A stretch of DNA of 64,000 nt from Neolentinus lepideus HHB14362 ss-1 (Eukaryota; Basidiomycota; Agaricomycetes; Gloeophyllales; Gloeophyllaceae), in assembly GCA_001632425.1 (NCBI GenBank), contig KV425631.1, positions 38,091 to 102,090 on the forward strand, given 5' to 3'. Of this stretch, positions 10,088 to 22,717 are shown one piece after another (positions within the stretch are counted from its first letter, which is position 1; each line of letters opens with the position of its first letter). The notes below the pieces were generated by a model. The model searched no databases. It saw nothing but the letters and a program-made list of their open reading frames with translations, and was not told the origin of the DNA. Both the position numbers and the translations under genes were made by a program.

Positions 10088-13000
10088 CTAGTCTTTCAAC
10101 TTGCTCTCTTTCGACGCATTGTCTGGCTTCTCAGTTTCTAAGATAATAGTGCCCTCCGGGATTTCATCATCATCCTCCATATATTTGCGGTTCCTCCGTT
10201 CGTCGCGCTTTTGCAAGACCATAGTGAGCAACGCGAAACAGACTGAAGGGTATGGAAAGTAAGCGGTAACGCCATAGCACGAATATCATGGGGAACGAAC
10301 TCATCCCGAAGTTGATGAAGATCGTCGCAATAGTCCCTTTCTGTACTCTGGAGAGGAATCAGTTTAAACGCTCAAATCGCGATCGACCTGCATACCTTGG
10401 TTGCTCGACTTGAGGGAAAAGGACACTACAAGCAGTCACTTATCGCCTATGTACCGATAGAGGCATATCACGAAAACGCACATGGGTAACCAAGCCTGGA
10501 AAACGTATGCAAATGTATTGCAGCAGGCGACCACGAAAGACCGCTCTGTAAGGACTATTGTCAGAACACTGATAAAAGGACGAATAGGCTGTGACACCGA
10601 CTCTCATTGTCATGACCTGTGAGCTCGTTCGCCCAAGCCAGGATGAGGCCTGACAGACCACCTAGACATAAGGTCTAACCAGATCAAGAGGCTTCGTCGG
10701 CATGAATCGAAGATCGATTGGGAGTCGCTTACGAAGTAGTAGAAGACCCAGCGTCTTTGAAAGTAATCTCTTAAGATTGACCAGGAGGAATCGAGAAGGC
10801 TGAGTTACCTTGCAATATGGGTGTACAGCGGGCTCGAAGCCAGCACGATACAATTGACCATACTCCAGACCTACGTCAGTAACACTCAGTGCATGACTGT
10901 ACAGATGGAGAATTATTACAAACCCCAGCCACGACCATGGGTGGCCACCGGGCACCAATCGCGTCAGACCACCACGCCCAAACTAGCGCTACGGACTTTG
11001 TGATGAGCTTACAGAACTGATCGCTGCTGCTTTACACGTACTGGTGACAACTTGTACTGCGTTGATACCGAGGGGATAGAGATTGATCTGGGCGACGGTG
11101 TATACCGTGTGGCCTGGGGTATTAAAACTCTTAAGCCTGCGCGACTGTATCATCAGTTTACGCAAAAGTGCTAACAACACTCGAGAAGTACCAGAAGATC
11201 ATAGATGACGACGGATTCGCGCCGTTATTGAACTTCGGCTGATGTGAGTATCCGTAACACTGGCACGACACCAATACTCACGAGGATATAGACTAGAGGG
11301 GTGCCATTGGATCTTGCCCTGGAACGCAAAAATTATACACGTACGGGGAACAAGAGTCCATATATGCCATGTCTTGAAGAATCCAATGATCTTCTTTTTG
11401 GTGTACTTGGTTGGCGGCCTGCGTCCTATTTCTTCCATGCGCTTCCTAGCCATCGCAAGTTGGGCTTCAGTATACAATGCAGACGGTTTCGTGTTGGAAG
11501 GCAGATCTGGATTTGATTCAGCGAGAAAAAATTGTGTTATACCCAGCATCGACAGCGTACCAGGCATAATGAGGAAGCCCAAAATCCCAATAGGAACCGT
11601 GATAATACCATCAATGATGAATAGCCCTGTAGCACAATTAGCAAATGCGCCTTGTCGGCTAATCGGAAGATGTGTGCTCATACATTGCCACCCAGCAAGG
11701 CCATATCGACCGTTCAGTCCGTTGTATGCACCCTGAAGACAAGACATGAGCAACCCTGTCTATAATCACACGTCATGGAACCAACAGTCTGCAGGAACCC
11801 ACTGAACATCGGTCCAATAGCGCTCGTTGTCTGAACACGAAATCAGCACAAGCGCATGATACACACAGGAACCTTTGACGCACATGAAATATACAAGCAC
11901 GCTTGCCTAGCTCATCACCTTTGTACCAACTTCCGATTACGTACTGTATGGCAGGATAGAAGCTGGACTCCGCCAGCCCTTGTCGAACAGTGTAATTATC
12001 TATAGGTAGAAAACCAAGCCAATGTGACTCACCTACGAAGAATCGAATGATGACCAGGCTGGTGAAGCTCTTCGACGAAGCGAGCGACATGGTCAGGATA
12101 CTCCATATCACCTCCATCGCAGGAATCTGCGCATATTTAAATTATAAGGGGATATTGAGGCCTGAAAAAGACACCGATCATACCCATAGTGAAGGTCGTA
12201 TCCTCGTTATCAGCATGCTGAATATGGAAATGAGAAGGGGCCTTGATCTCGCTAGCGACAGTCTCACTTCGACGGGATCTGTCCAATAACATAGCCGCAT
12301 GTCCAGGCAGTGGTGATATAGTTCAATTGGTTGCCGTGCCTGATTAGGTGCACGCCGTTTAGGGACGATAATGAGAAGTCCAGGATCACTACGTACAGCT
12401 TGAGGCTACGATGGATGTCAGTAGTATCCAGTTCAGAAGTGCCGCGTGACTTACTCGTCTTGCATTCCTGAAACATACGCGTTCTAGGCATTCGAGCTTC
12501 AGGATCAGATAGGAGCGCATAAGTATGCGTTCTAACGTACTGTAACGTTCTGTTGATCCAGATATGTGGATTGTGGTTTAGATAGAACCAAAATGAAAAC
12601 ACTACGCGATACTTATTTGCTGAAGTAAGATAGCGACGCATAAGAGAGTAGGCACGCGTCCAGTTTCGTAAGGAAACGTCTCTCCTCTGGTGACTTGTCC
12701 CAAGTGTCCCTTTGGTACTCATATAAGTCTCAACCAACGGTAGACGACGGAACCACACCATACCAGATGTAGCTTTTCAGAGGTCGCCTCTTGCTTTGAC
12801 CGGTCGACTGGCTCTTAATACTCGACATGGTCAAAACAGCAGTAGAGCACAAGTTACGGTAGGCCAGGGCAAAGTATGCTGTTCGTGATAATAGACCTTA
12901 TACCAGGAACGTAAAGAAATGCAGCCATTATGGAGTGGCATGGCATCATTGTTATCCAGCTTCCACACCGCCCAGAACAGGAAGCGCGTTGCGAATTACG

Positions 13001-13186
13001 ATAGGCGGATACCACATACCTCCGAAGGTCAGCATGATAAGGTGCATTTTCACGATTCCTACACAGCGTGATCGGGCTAAGTTAGCACTGCGTGCGGCTC
13101 GACACCCAGAGACGCAAGCTAGGGGGTATATCACGCAATGACAATTCATATTACATACTTCAGCGTCCAAATAGAGTCGACCAACT
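9797..13186. repeat. tandem duplication, unit 2 (MFS transporter plus flanks)
   Basis: Direct repeat partner of 6490-9790. Its right boundary near 13186 lies inside the promoter region shared with the first dioxygenase gene, so the duplication copied about 350 bases of that promoter but no dioxygenase coding sequence. Confidence 0.88.
10088..12828 (-). pseudogene. MFS anion:cation symporter, allantoate-permease-like, copy 2, probably inactive
   Basis: Paralogue of the transporter at 6691-9423 with the same motif order and almost the same intron positions; the start ATG is at 12826-12828. It shares the in-frame TAA (12613-12615) and the one-base frame problem (about 11305-11335), so both lesions predate the duplication or were spread by conversion. 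It also carries a private change near the 3' end: where unit 1 has 29 bases around 6841-6869, unit 2 has 34 around 10241-10274, a five-base gain that shifts the frame in the last helix. One intron donor differs (YFSSV then GTTAGC instead of YFQN then GTTAGC). The divergent neighbour at 13379 is a dioxygenase. Confidence 0.68.
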
Positions 13187-13378
13187 GTTGCATAATAAAT
13201 CCTTCGGATGAGGTGACCAGTTCCCATGCCTATGATGAGCTTGCAGCTGACGTCGTGGAGACTCAGGAACTCGAGATAAAGAAGTTGTACAAAAGGGACT
13301 TAGGATGGCCTGCCTAAACCGACGTCGTTGAGGTTCAACCCGTAGCGGACTCACTCCCGAGAACCTTTGAATCGGAAA
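12829..13378. promoter_or_regulatory. divergent intergenic region, transporter copy 2 / dioxygenase 1
   Basis: About 550 bases separate the two starts, which are read outward in opposite directions. The left 350 bases are duplicated at 9424-9790. No specific operator was identified; the divergent arrangement suggests, but does not show, shared control. Confidence 0.4.
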
Positions 13379-15107
13379 ATGCCGGTACCAGCGCCTGAGC
13401 TCGGTTCTTACAAGTTCGTCGAAGAGACTAAGGTACGCTCTATGAAAGTGGCGATGGCTGCCCCTTAGAGTGCTCACTAGAATACGAGTGCTCATCCATG
13501 CTTATACACTAACAGGAGAATCTCGACTGGGCCGAACTTGTCACGCTTGACCTGAGCAAATACGGTACTCCTGAGGGCAACAAGGAATTGGCACAATTTC
13601 TCATCAAGGCCCTCCGCGAGAAAGGCTTCTTTTATGTGAAGAACTTCAATATCTCGCAAGACCGCGTCAACAGACAATTTTCTTTGGGGAAGGAATTTTA
13701 TGAGCTACCTTTAGAAGAGAAGCTTAAATATGTACCTGATTTGGGTGAGTGCGGTTGGTATCCATCCGTTACTGAGATAGTCATACTGACATCTATACAA
13801 GATAATGGGAAATTCAATGGTTACACCCCTGCTGGTCGCTACCTGTAAGCCTACTCCTTTCACAAGTTGATCCACGTACTTAGTTCGCATAGTATTGATT
13901 CGACGTCCGGTCTGAGGGACCGCACGGAGATCTACAATATTCCAAGTAAGCATTCGCGCATCCGTCCTCCGAATAATTGTTCTTATTTCGCTGTCTTAAC
14001 GTATACTATCTGTGCATTTTACCTCCTCAGAGTTCAACGGTCATTTCCCTCATAATCACCCCTCGCCGGTCAAAGAGTCGCTTGCTGAGGTGGAGGAGTT
14101 TGCTAGGGTAAGTCTATACCACACGGTACGTTCGTTAATACTAATCAGTAACTCTCTTAGTCTCTGCATAGCGAAGTTCTCGATCCTCTACACGTGCTTT
14201 TGGCGATTGCTCTGGAGCTCCCGGAAGATTATTTCACCAATATCCACAAGTATGAAGTGAAGAGTGAGGTATGTGCAGGTCATGTCTTATTATGATTTTG
14301 AACTTATATACCGGGTGTCAGGATCACTTGCGCTACATGAAATACTCCAGGTACTCACCTGAAGAGAACGCAAAGATGACCCATTGGGTGCCCGGCCACA
14401 CCGGTACGCTGAATTCACGGATGGCATGTCGTCGAACTTACAGATGAATGTACAGACCTCGGTAGCTTTACCCTTCTCTTCCGCCAGCCTGTCGCTGCTC
14501 TGCAGATCAAGGACCATACTACGGGAGAATGGAAATGGGTGAAGCCTCAGGACGGTACCCTCACTGTCAACGCGTGTGATGCTCTGTCATTGCTCACTGG
14601 TGGCTACGTCAAGAGTACGATTCACCGGTAGGCGGATGCCGCATCATACATACCGAACGCAGCTCACGTAGCTGGATTGGCAGTGTAACGACCCCGCCGA
14701 AAGATCAGCAGCACGTTGACCGCCTCGGCTTGCTGTACTTCTCCAGGTTAGCGGTTTCTCTTCCCCAGATTTCCGCAGAAATTAATGTTCATGAGAAGGC
14801 CACACAATGACGTGAAGCTGGCTACCATCCAAGATTCACCTGTTCTCCAGCGTGAAGGATACACCCAGAATGAATTCGAAGCGAGCGGAAACCCTGTCCC
14901 TACGATGGAAGGTGAGTCGGCCGGATTCATTTCGGAGATGCTTGGGAACTGACGGAAGTGGGTGCAGAGTGGACTTTCGCGAAACAGAAATGGCAACGCA
15001 CGCAGAAGGTGTTCTTCGATAAGAACCATTTGACCGCCACCATTCTTCCTGGCTTCAAGGAGAAGATATATGATGACGACGTGCGGACTGTAGAAGTTGC
15101 TGCGTGA
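13379..15107 (+). CDS. 2-oxoglutarate/Fe(II)-dependent dioxygenase, isopenicillin N synthase-like, copy 1
   Basis: Non-heme iron oxygenase with an N-terminal DIOX_N region (GFFYVKNFNISQ, FYELPLEEKLKYVPDL) and a C-terminal 2OG-FeII_Oxy fold. The substrate is unknown. The iron triad is visible as H-x-D in GHTDLGSFTLLF and a distal His in GGYVKSTIHRV. The usual 2OG-binding RxS position reads R-L-G in HVDRLGLLYFSR. Exon 1 is 13379-13432 (18 codons) with a normal GT-AG intron to 13515. Further introns at 13745, within the GR-IDS and IYNIP-KFNG junctions, after EEFAR, VKSE and GHT, after TIHR and FSR, and before EWTF all splice in frame. The last residues are VRTVEVAA, stop at 15105-15107. It is tandem with a close paralogue 400 bases downstream and divergent from a transporter. 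Confidence 0.9.
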
Positions 15108-15508
15108 GGTGCTTTCGTTTGGGAGAAGTTACGACGGGGAAATGAATTGTACGCTGATTGCAAGAATCTGGCACAAATAAAAGATAAGATCTCAATGTGA
15201 AGAGCGCTCGGTTGAGATATGATGACCGCAAAGCCAAGTGACCAGCAGTAGTTGGATTGCGCTATTCCTGTTATAGTACGAAGCTGAATAAGCCGAATGA
15301 AGCCGTCCATTCTTGCACCATCACCTCCTGAGATGAGGTGCTCCTTGGAGGTGTCCTTATACCGCACGTCTCGGCGTTAGTAATATGAAGCATCCTGTCC
15401 GATTGTCCGAAGTAGGGAGATAAGCGTGCGTACAAAAGACCTCGTCAGAGATCAACGGTGCTCGACGAGATACGAGTCCTTTAGTCTGCCTTTCAACATT
15501 TTCCCAAG
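15108..15508. other. intergenic between the two dioxygenase genes
   Basis: About 400 bases containing the terminator of copy 1 and the promoter of copy 2. No gene was recognised. There is no obvious similarity to the region upstream of copy 1 beyond the first exon. Confidence 0.4.
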
Positions 15509-17165
15509 ATGGCTCCAGAACTAGGATCATATCAATTCGTTACGGAGACGAAGGCAAGCTCGCTGTTCCTCGAGATCAGGCAGAAGCGTGACGCAGATCC
15601 CTATTGCAGGAGAACCTCGACTGGGCTGATCTCATAACGCTTGATCTTAGCAAGTACGGCACGCCAGAGGGCAACAAGGAGCTGGCTGACTTTCTCATCC
15701 GGGCGATCCGGGAGAAGGGCTTCTTCTATGTCAAAAACTTCAATATCTCGCAGGAGCGGGTGAACAGGCAGTTCGCCATGGGCAAAGAGTTCTATGAGCT
15801 GCCATTGGAGGAGAAGCTGAAATACGTGCCTGATCTTGGTATGCCCTTTGAAAGCAATATACAAGTTGACGACTGAGTCGCAAATATAGATAATGGTCAA
15901 TTTAATGGATATACGCCGGCTGGTCGTCGTATGTGAGTTCATAAGAGACGGATCGAAGATAAATGTTGATATGTCGGGTGTAGTATTGATGAGGCCACTG
16001 GCTTGAGGGATCGGATCGAGATCTACAACATTCCAAGTAAGTACCATGATGTCCGCGTCCGAGACCATTCACTAACTGTTCATTCCATCCTTGCAAGAGT
16101 TCAACGGTTACTTCCCTCGAGACCATCCCGTTCTCGTGAAGGAGCGTCTCACTGAGATCGAAGAGTTTGCAAGGGTATGTGGCTCGGGACTCTCGTTGGT
16201 TTCTTTATTAACCCACAGTCCTAAAAGTCACTTCACTCAGAAGTCCTTGATCCCCTCTTCGTTCTTTTGGCTATTGCCCTTGAACTGCCTCAGGACTACT
16301 TTACGAACATTCACAAGTATGAGGAGAAGAGTGAAGTAAGGCAATTGGCGCGTACCATGGAGTAGGAGTTCTGACCGTTAACGCTAGGACCATTTGAGAT
16401 ACATGAAGTATTCCAAATACTCTGCTGAGGAGAACGCCAGGATTCACCACTGGGGTCGGGGTCACACAGGTGAGTTGTTTTGGACTGAGATGATGGATTC
16501 ACTCACAGGCGAACAGACCTCGGCAGCTTCACTCTTCTCTTCCGACAACCGGTGGCTGCTTTGCAGATCAAAGACCATGCCACGGGCGAGTGGAAGTGGG
16601 TAAAACCTCAGGACGGTACTCTCACAGTCAACGCCTGCGATGCTCTGTCCTTCCTCACTGGTGGCTATGTCAAGAGCACAATTCACCGGTAAGGCTGGGG
16701 AGATCTAGAGCCTCTTCGATGTGAATTAATGCGAGAATTAGAGTAACGGTTCCTCCCAAGGATCAACAGCACGTAGATCGCCTCGGCCTCTTGTATTTCT
16801 CGAGGTTTGTCGTTCATTTTATGTCACAAAGGTGATATTGAGAGTTCGTTAGGCCCCATAACGACATCAAATTGCACACTGTGAAGTCCCCAGTTCTTGA
16901 GCGTGAAGGGTACACTCAGAACGAGTTCGAAGCGAGCGGTAATCCTGTGCCAACGATGGAAGGTACGATACCACGTCAGTATCCCACCCGAAGAATGCTA
17001 AGGAGAATCGCAGAATGGACCTTTGCCAAACAGAAGTGGCAACGCACACCGAATAGGAGCTACGCTGACAACACCTACCGGACTGCAACAATTCTTCCCG
17101 GTTTCAAAGAGAAAATTTATGACGAGCTGCCCACAGGTTCGGCAACAGTCTCTGTGTCTGCTTGA
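15509..17165 (+). CDS. 2-oxoglutarate/Fe(II)-dependent dioxygenase, isopenicillin N synthase-like, copy 2
   Basis: Close paralogue of the gene at 13379-15107, with matching exon structure. Exon 1 is 15509-15553 (MAPELGSYQFVTETK). The intron at the equivalent position starts with GCAAGC and ends at 15609, so it is a GC-AG intron where copy 1 has GT-AG. Later segments include LDWADLITLDLSKYGTPEG, AIREKGFFYVKNFNISQE, GYTPAGRR, LRDRIEIYNIP, GHTDLGSFTLLFRQP (iron-binding His and Asp), STIHRV (distal His) and RLGLLYFSRPHND. All remaining introns are canonical and no lesion is seen. The C-terminus (ELPTGSATVSVSA) differs from copy 1, and the stretch after KQKWQRT is divergent between the two. Function beyond the fold is not inferable. 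Confidence 0.9.
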
Positions 17166-17657
17166 GTGGGACCGCAAACGGTGCAAGCGTGCCATTATGC
17201 GAATGAGTAACGTACTACGAAAACTGAAGTATGAGCCACTCACCTACTCACGTCGCCTCACTTTGATGGCTGTTAACTACATATATATGTATGTAAGAAT
17301 AAAAAGAAGCAGGATCTTGTGTTTGCCTTGTGTCCGACCTTAAGCTACCTGAGATATCGATGAGTACTGGCCTGCGCGACGTAGACTCCTGTTCTGATAT
17401 TTAACTTCTCCCACATTCAACACTAATCCTATCGAGCTTTGTCGTGCATGTCCATATCCGTCGACCGTTTCCGTGGACGTTTCGTCGAGACAGCCTTTGT
17501 TTTCGAACTGTGGAGAGCAACATGAGCCACATCTAGGTCTTGCGCGTGACACGCTGGTGGCCGGTGGCAAATTATCTGAAGACCGGATCGAATCCTCTTC
17601 CACACCTTCAACTATCCATGCGACAAGCATTCCTGGAATTATAGACACTCCTCTAAT
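17166..17657. other. intergenic, no recognised gene
   Basis: About 490 bases between dioxygenase copy 2 and the importin gene. Short open frames are present but have no motifs. It presumably contains the importin promoter. Confidence 0.4.
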
Positions 17658-20600
17658 ATGGCACAGATGTCAGGAACGAATGTCCTGCCAGTACTTTCTC
17701 TGTCGGACGTAGAGCAGGCCGCTCAAGTCAGTCATCATCCAAACTTCCAATCTCGCGCCCAAGCTCACGGGACTGGCGCAGTTAATACAACAAGCCTATG
17801 CACCAGCATCTGGCCAAGTGTCTGCGGAAACCCAACGTCGGCTGCAGCAGGAGATTCTGGAAATCCAGAGGAGACCAGAGGCTTGGGGCTTGGTCGTGCC
17901 CTTTCTGGAGCATCAAGATCCGAATATCGAGTTCTTCGGTGCGCATACAATCCAGGTCAAAATTGCTAGAGACTGGTGCGTCTGTAACGGTGGTATTTAT
18001 TGGAATGAATTATCATGAGTGTCTCGTCAGGGATCAGTTCCCCCAACACCGAGCTGTAGAGCTGAGAGACATTGTGCTGGGCTTGACAATCCGCGCAATA
18101 AATGCAGGGAGAAGTAAGGTCATATTGCGGAAGCTATACGTTTCAGTACGTGCCTACATGTCTTCATATTTCAACACGGTCTGACCTTACTTCCAGCTCA
18201 CATCCCTTGCCCTGAAATTGGTCCCGAGTCATCCCGACCAATGGCCTTCGTGGGTGCTCTCATCTGTCACATATCTTTCCGAAAACGGCGCCATAACGGA
18301 GCAAATTCTCGATTTTTTGGCCATCATAGCTGAAGAAATTGAGTCTGCCGATCTCTTACAACCCACAAGGTGATTTGTATTATTTGACAATGCTTCAAGG
18401 GCGTAAAGAGCTAAACTCTTCTCAGACTTCAAATGCGCCAAACATTACTCGACTCAATCTCAGCAGTTGTCCAGGGCATTACTGCGTCCATCGCGAAACC
18501 ACCACATCAGCGCACACCGGGCGAGCTAAATTCTGCCTTGAAGTGTCTCGAGGCGTGGATGCCGACTCTCCCCGCGAGGTGTGTGTCCCTACCCCTCCCT
18601 CCAATACTTCTTACGCCTACTCATCATTCATGGGCCCTGCAGTGATCTAACACCGCTTATGCCTATTTTGATAAACCTTCTCGCACCGCAACAGCCCTCG
18701 CTGGAATTTGACGAGAACGTATTCGTGCCGGCGTCAGACGCGCTGCAGGCAATCATGTCCGAGTCGACGCTCTCTGATGGCTCAGGGAGCAAGTCGCTCA
18801 CCGAGCCGCTGCTGTTGTGGATGCACACATTGGGCGGAAGAATTGTTGACGCTACACTAAGTAGTACGTCGGTGGACTATGACTATACCTACCTGACATC
18901 TTGCTCTTAGCTGGTTTTGCAGATGCCGTTTCGCACTCGTTCTGCAAGCTCCTAGCGGGCTTGGGCGATCACTCCACGTCTTATCTTGCCGCGCACCTTG
19001 CTTCGACCTCTCAGCCCGGACCCCTCTCTGGATCGCCGCCCCTCCCCACCAAGTCGCAGCTCATCCAGAACTACCTCCGATTACTCCTCGCGTATACGTC
19101 CCTGCCAGGTTACTATGGTGTGGACGAGGAGGAAAGCGAGATGACGCTCGGCTTTTGGTACCTCTTCCAGGAGGCGCTGTGGAGCGTGGAGTACCAATTT
19201 GGGTTCGAGGAAGAGGAAGAGGATGATGGTATCGATGAATCGGATCGTATGAGGGAGAGAGAGACGGAAAAGCTGGAGAGAGAAAGAGAAAAGAATCAGT
19301 GGACGATTGCTAGGGCCGTGTATGGTGAGCTGGTGAGGGTGCTTGAGCGGAAGGTGAAGTGGCCTAGTAGAGAGGAGCTAGGTGGGTGGACGAATGGTAC
19401 GTCAATTATCCTTATTTTAGATTGCACTCTATGGACTATGCTTCGACACAGATCAGAAAGACAAGTTCCAGGTGTGAGTACGTTATTTGTCTACTCGACA
19501 CTCATGGCAATGGTGTTGACTGGTTGTTCCAAGCTATCGACGAGATGTAGGCGACACTCTAATCAACGCGTATGGTCATGTTGCTTTCTCCTACGATCAA
19601 CTATACTAACTTACCCGTAGCTATTACATCCTACGCAACGATATGCTTGAATTCTACATCAACGGTATTCTCGAGCGACTCAACGCAAGGCGCGAGAATG
19701 ACGGCTGGGAGGTAAGCCCTTTTATAGTACTGTTAACACATATATACGTCAACTATGATAATGTTAGGAAATTGAAGCAACGATACACTGCATCATGTCT
19801 ATCCAGGAAGCGGTACCAGTCGAAGATAACGAACATCTCAGGTGTTTATTTGGTCCTGACATTCTCGGCCGTCTCCCTATCACTGGTCGTTATCGCGTAC
19901 GAAGAACGATGCTCAGTTTGATTGGTGAATTCTCCAGTGTTCTTTGAATCACCAACTCAACCAGCTGATCTGATATTGAATAGGGACGTATGCATCGTGG
20001 TTCACGACGCAGCGCACACCACCTCCTGGATCAAGTCAACCGTCGTTGCTGATGACTGCCGTGTCGTACGTCGCGAACGCGCTGCCAGAACCTTCGCTGT
20101 GTCTCCAGGCTGCAAATGCCTTGAGAGATTTGTGTGATGCCAATCGAATTGCGTTGGCACACCATATTGTTGCCTTTGGAGAGTTGCATGTAGGGCTGAC
20201 CGGTATTCCAGTACGTTGCTTAATGTGCCCTGTCGAGGGAACTTCGTTGATCTGCTGCCAGGATACAGAGAAAGCGAAGGTTCTGCAGTCAATTGCCAGC
20301 GTTATTCAGGCATTATCGCCAGAGGAGGAGATCCCGCTCATCGAGGTACGCATGCTTCGCTACCATCATGTATGGTCTTTAACTGTTGCTGCCAGACGAT
20401 CGCAAGCCCCGTGGTCTCCAAACTGGTGGAAGCTCTCCAATCTTCAGCCCGAGTGAGTAAGTTTCGACTTTCTCGTGATTATGCATAGTTGACTCCTGAT
20501 CTCAGCTTCCGGAGGAGGCCCGCGCCCTCGCTATCCAGCAGCTGCAGACCCTCACTGGCGTTGCGAAAGGATTGACTCGAACAACCGACGGGCTTGTTTC

Positions 20601-21938
20601 CCTCGATGATTCGGAAGAGGAGCGAGAAGCGCTCGAGCGCATGAATCGTGCTCGCGAAGATCCCAGAATGGTGAAGCTCCGCGAGGATCTGCTCAATGCG
20701 ATCAGAGGCACGGTGGAGATCATGTCGACGGATGCTAGCGTCAGTGATGTGCGTAAATGGCTTCTCGCGTCTACACTTAATTTGCGAAGACCTGACCCTA
20801 TATGTATGACAGGCTCTAAGTGACCTATTTAAGTCAATAACGTCACTACCCGCCGATGCAACACTCATATCCCTACCGCCGGGGCCATTACTGGAGTTCG
20901 TTTGCATTGCCTCACAACGACAGCTCACAGCGGTCTGGCTATCCCTCGCGAGTATGTTGTTTCCGCAGTTGGATCCTCCACCCGCCATTACGACCTCTTT
21001 GGTGTCGACGCCTAGCCCTGAGAACTGGGTGGTCGCACTGAATGTACTGCCAGCGCTGCTGCAGGTCTCCCTCGCTTTCCTCAGTCAGCCAGAGGCAATG
21101 GAAGCAGTGCGTGTTCCCATCCGCTGTCTGCTGTGCTCCGACTTATTGACTCATATTGTATAAGAATCCTGATATTGTTCAGGCCTTCTTCTCTTGCATG
21201 GAAGCGGTAAGTGATTTAGTGGAGATTCCTGTTCAAGTGTCAAATTGATGATCTGTGAGTTCAGGTTGCTCGAATATTCACGAAGGCATTATACCAGCTT
21301 CCGGGCGTCATGCTGGATGCACTGATCGATTGCTCAAGGACTGCGCTCTCCTTGCAGGAACGCTACTCCCTGGTGTCATCGTGTACTTTCCTGGTGAGCC
21401 CGTTAAGTTGACGCCGTGTATCTTCATGCACTGAGCTTCCGCAAAAGCACACGTTAGTAAATCGAACGACCCGAAGTGATGACCTCGAGGACGCCAAGTC
21501 TATCCTGGCGCAAAAACATGGAAGATTGATCATGCAGGCTTTATTGTCGGGCCTGGCTGGTATAGCACCTAGATCAGCATCACCGAACTTAATCGATCTT
21601 CTGTCGATGTTGTTGTCACGATACCCTGCGGAGGGTCGTGCCTGGATGTCCGATATCTTGTTTTCGGTGGGTGTGGACATGTAGCACTCCTGGATGCATC
21701 ACCTAAACTATGAGTATAGGACGATTTCATTGCATCCAAAGCAAGCAGAGAGGCGAAAGAGAAGTTCTTTAAATCAGTGACAAGGTGAGACACGTGCCTC
21801 TATCGAATCCGTCCACCCATTTGAAAGATCTACAGCTCTCGAACCATCAAGAGAACGCGAGAAGCTGCTCAAGAATTTGTACTGGTAGCGAGAGGGCTAG
21901 AGAATTCGAGTTTTGGGTATTCCTCAGTCGTCGTGTAA
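17658..21938 (+). CDS. importin-13/transportin-3-type karyopherin
   Basis: Importin-beta superfamily nuclear transport receptor: it would bind Ran-GTP and carry protein cargo through the nuclear pore. The start at 17658 gives MAQMSGTNVLPVLSLSDVEQ and splices to LIQQAYAPASGQ. The N-terminal HEAT region has EAWGLVVPFLEHQDPNIEFF and GAHTIQVKIARDW, the classical importin-beta N-terminal signature. Further on come KLVPSHPDQWPSW, a low-complexity acidic insert (FEEEEEDDGIDESDRMRE, about 19204-19260), and the diagnostic YRRDVGDTLINAYYILR split across introns near 19555-19630. Numerous short introns interrupt the gene, and the ones checked keep frame. The C-terminus reads REAAQEFVLVARGLENSSFG, with TAA at 21936-21938. 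The predicted length of roughly 1000 aa fits the family. Karyopherin type is secure; the exact orthologue (IPO13 versus TNPO3) is less so. Confidence 0.9.
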
Positions 21939-22717
21939 TATGCTGCATTAATTTATACGCCACGCCTCACTGAAACTGAATGAATGTTGATAATGTTGTA
22001 CAGGTGAACCCATTTCGATGGACGCACCATTCAACTTCAAGCTGTCAATCGCAAAGATACTCACGGCTACGACCTACAGCCATTCAGGTCGTCGCATCCA
22101 TAGTAGGTTCTTCGAATAAATGTAACGTCGGTCCGCAAGGATCCTCGGACTCCGTGCGCGTGGGATAAGTACGCTTTTATAACGTATCAGACAGTCGCTC
22201 CAAATCTTGATCTAGCGCGATCACCTTGATCGCGGATGTTCTGCTTCACCTTCTATTCTTCTCATCAGGTTGTTAGTTATGGTTGTTACAGTGGGCTGGA
22301 GTTCAAACCATCACTCATCGGTTGCGGAGGTCCGGGTATCCTCGTCGATGCATCTGTGGATAGCCAAATGCCGTCATGATCTCGACTTCACAGATTATGT
22401 TGGGCGGACATCCGACATCCTTAACAGCGGACAGAACGTGGCATCAGCGGCGTTGCCAAACGTGTGCTGATTTAGTGGTCTGGATTCTGGAGTGTGTCGG
22501 TTATACATCCAATATTGGGTTTGTGGTCGATCATGGCATCTCCTTCCGCGAGGCATCGTCTGCGGCGCATCATGCACCGGAATTTGAAGCTACGGCACTT
22601 GTACTACTCATGCTTCGCTTCTGTTCCGAATAAAAGCGACTCTGCCAGCTTGCCGCAGACGCGGGACCCACTTTTTCTTCGACCACACACCACAGATATT
22701 ACTCGAAGGTCGGTGTA
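21939..22717. other. intergenic, no recognised gene
   Basis: About 780 bases between the importin stop and the next membrane-protein start. Several short open frames occur, none with recognisable motifs or plausible splicing. Confidence 0.35.
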
